NCBI GenBank assembly: GCA_024235135.1 | Contig: JACKMZ010000006.1 | Coordinates: forward strand, 1-64,000 | Direction: 5' to 3' | Length of the DNA: 64,000 nt | From: Gammaproteobacteria bacterium | GTDB lineage: Bacteria; Pseudomonadota; Gammaproteobacteria; Competibacterales; Competibacteraceae | Part shown: in pieces, positions 63,383 through 64,000 of the stretch | Position numbering within the stretch: position 1 is the first letter of the stretch | Layout of the letters: each line of letters starts with the position of its first letter | Translations under genes and position numbers: made by a program | Notes under the pieces: model-generated | The model's database searches: none | The model's input: the letters and a program-made list of their open reading frames with translations, nothing else | Told to the model about the DNA's origin: nothing

Positions 63383-64000
63383 ATGACGCACGTCGACGCG
63401 GTTTCCAAACGTTCCTGGCAGGCGATTTTACGAATCATCTGCAGCGGTCGCATGCTGGTAGCCACGCTCATGGGATTTTCCTCCGGCCTACCGCTGTTGC
63501 TGACCGGCGGTGTGTTGCAGGCGTGGATGGAGAAGGAAGGCGTCGATCTTGGCACCATCGGCTTGTTCGCGCTGGTGGGTCTGCCCTACACCCTGAAATT
63601 TTTCTGGGCGCCTTTATTGGACCGCTTCACGTTGCTTGCCTTCCTCGGCAGAAGGCGCGGCTGGTTGGCGCTGATCCAGGTGTTGCTGAGCGCCGCCATC
63701 GCCGGCCTGGGCTTCACCGACCCCGGCGTCAGTCCGTTTACAGTGGCCTGTGCGGCCCTGCTGGTGACGTTCTTTTCGGCCTCCCAGGACATCGTCATCG
63801 ATGCGTATCGCCGCGAATCGCTGGACGATGAAGAACAGGGATTGGGCGCCTCTCTGTACGTAAACGGATACCGCGTCGGCATGTTGCTGGCCTCGGGCGG
63901 CGGCTTGATTCTAGCCGATCACATTCCTTTCTCCGCCGTGTATTGGATCATGGCCGCCTTCATGCTGATCGGCTTGGCGACCACCTTGTTCGCAACCGAA
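63383..64000 (+). CDS. ampG: AmpG muropeptide permease, N-terminal part
   Basis: Partial: 206 codons, still open at the window end. ATG 63383 starts an MFS protein with clear membrane segments. AmpG blocks are visible: MGFSSGLPLLLTGGVLQAWM, LVGLPYTLKFFWAPLLDR, FFSASQDIVIDAYRRE, NGYRVGMLLASGGGL. AmpG imports GlcNAc-1,6-anhydroMurNAc-peptides released by lytic transglycosylases such as MltD, for murein recycling and, in some species, beta-lactamase induction. Confidence 0.94.
   Translation, partial: MTHVDAVSKRSWQAILRIICSGRMLVATLMGFSSGLPLLLTGGVLQAWMEKEGVDLGTIGLFALVGLPYTLKFFWAPLLDRFTLLAFLGRRRGWLALIQVLLSAAIAGLGFTDPGVSPFTVACAALLVTFFSASQDIVIDAYRRESLDDEEQGLGASLYVNGYRVGMLLASGGGLILADHIPFSAVYWIMAAFMLIGLATTLFATE

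Noticed and set aside
62973..63558. Overlapping open frames of about 137 (plus) and 178 (minus) codons between pabBC and ampG
   Set aside because: No ribosome site, no motif and unusual residue content; the minus frame also overlaps the certain ampG start.

Overview
The window reads as a continuous chromosomal segment of a gammaproteobacterium. Most of it is GC-rich; a few intergenic stretches are AT-rich. The assignment rests on gene order and protein character: tamA-tamB; an initiator tRNA-rimP-nusA-infB-rbfA-truB cluster; an E. coli-like RNase E divergent from rluC; clustered dnaQ, rnhA and a yafS-like methyltransferase; mrp next to dcd; and ampG. I cannot name a genus with confidence. I see no rRNA, CRISPR array, insertion sequence or prophage. 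Coding is dense and most genes sit in short same-strand runs with ATGA-type overlaps.

Layout. 1-5.7 kb: tamA (3' part), tamB and a YajQ-family gene on the plus strand. 5.7-8.1 kb: a fluoroacetate-dehalogenase-like hydrolase, a small secreted EF-hand protein with a strong terminator, and a DciA/DUF721 protein. 8.1-18.2 kb: an N-formylglutamate amidohydrolase-like gene and a YbdK-type carboxylate-amine ligase, a complete dipeptide ABC transporter (dppABCDF), then divergent transglutaminase-like and glycosyltransferase-like genes. 18.1-25.4 kb (minus): the translation/transcription operon, led by an initiator tRNA with its own promoter and two tandem terminator-like hairpins before rimP, and ending in a sirtuin gene. 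25.4-32.7 kb: dnaQ, rnhA, a methyltransferase, an EnvZ/OmpR-type two-component pair, an odd five-residue-repeat protein, acetoacetyl-CoA synthetase and a low-molecular-weight phosphatase. 32.7-40.5 kb: rne with a structured leader, then a plus-strand run of rluC, a HAD phosphatase, an S49 peptidase, a CDP-alcohol phosphatidyltransferase and a second HAD phosphatase.

40.5-49.5 kb (all minus) is the most accessory-looking part. It holds a 952-residue HEAT/DUF349 protein, a ThiF/E1-like adenylating enzyme, a secreted HEAT-like protein, two tandem 405-residue LysM proteins (about 83% identical by hand count, no gaps) flanked by AT-rich spacers, and MltD. 49.7-57.2 kb: a YHS protein, PduO-type adenosyltransferase, hybrid histidine kinase, dcd, mrp and hypF. 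57.4-61 kb: a secreted protein with an SLH-like tail and a secreted Sel1-repeat protein lie between hypF and hypE. 61-64 kb: a fused pabB-pabC gene starting at a perfect 20-bp dyad, a 409-bp stretch without a convincing gene, and ampG running off the end.

Functional links. MltD and AmpG belong to murein turnover and recycling. TamAB serves outer-membrane assembly. HypE and HypF imply NiFe-hydrogenase maturation encoded elsewhere. The FGase/YbdK/Dpp/transglutaminase stretch may form a loose peptide or amide metabolism neighbourhood. The duplicated LysM proteins, the five-residue-repeat protein and the SLH-like protein have no function I can name and are the best candidates for new biology.
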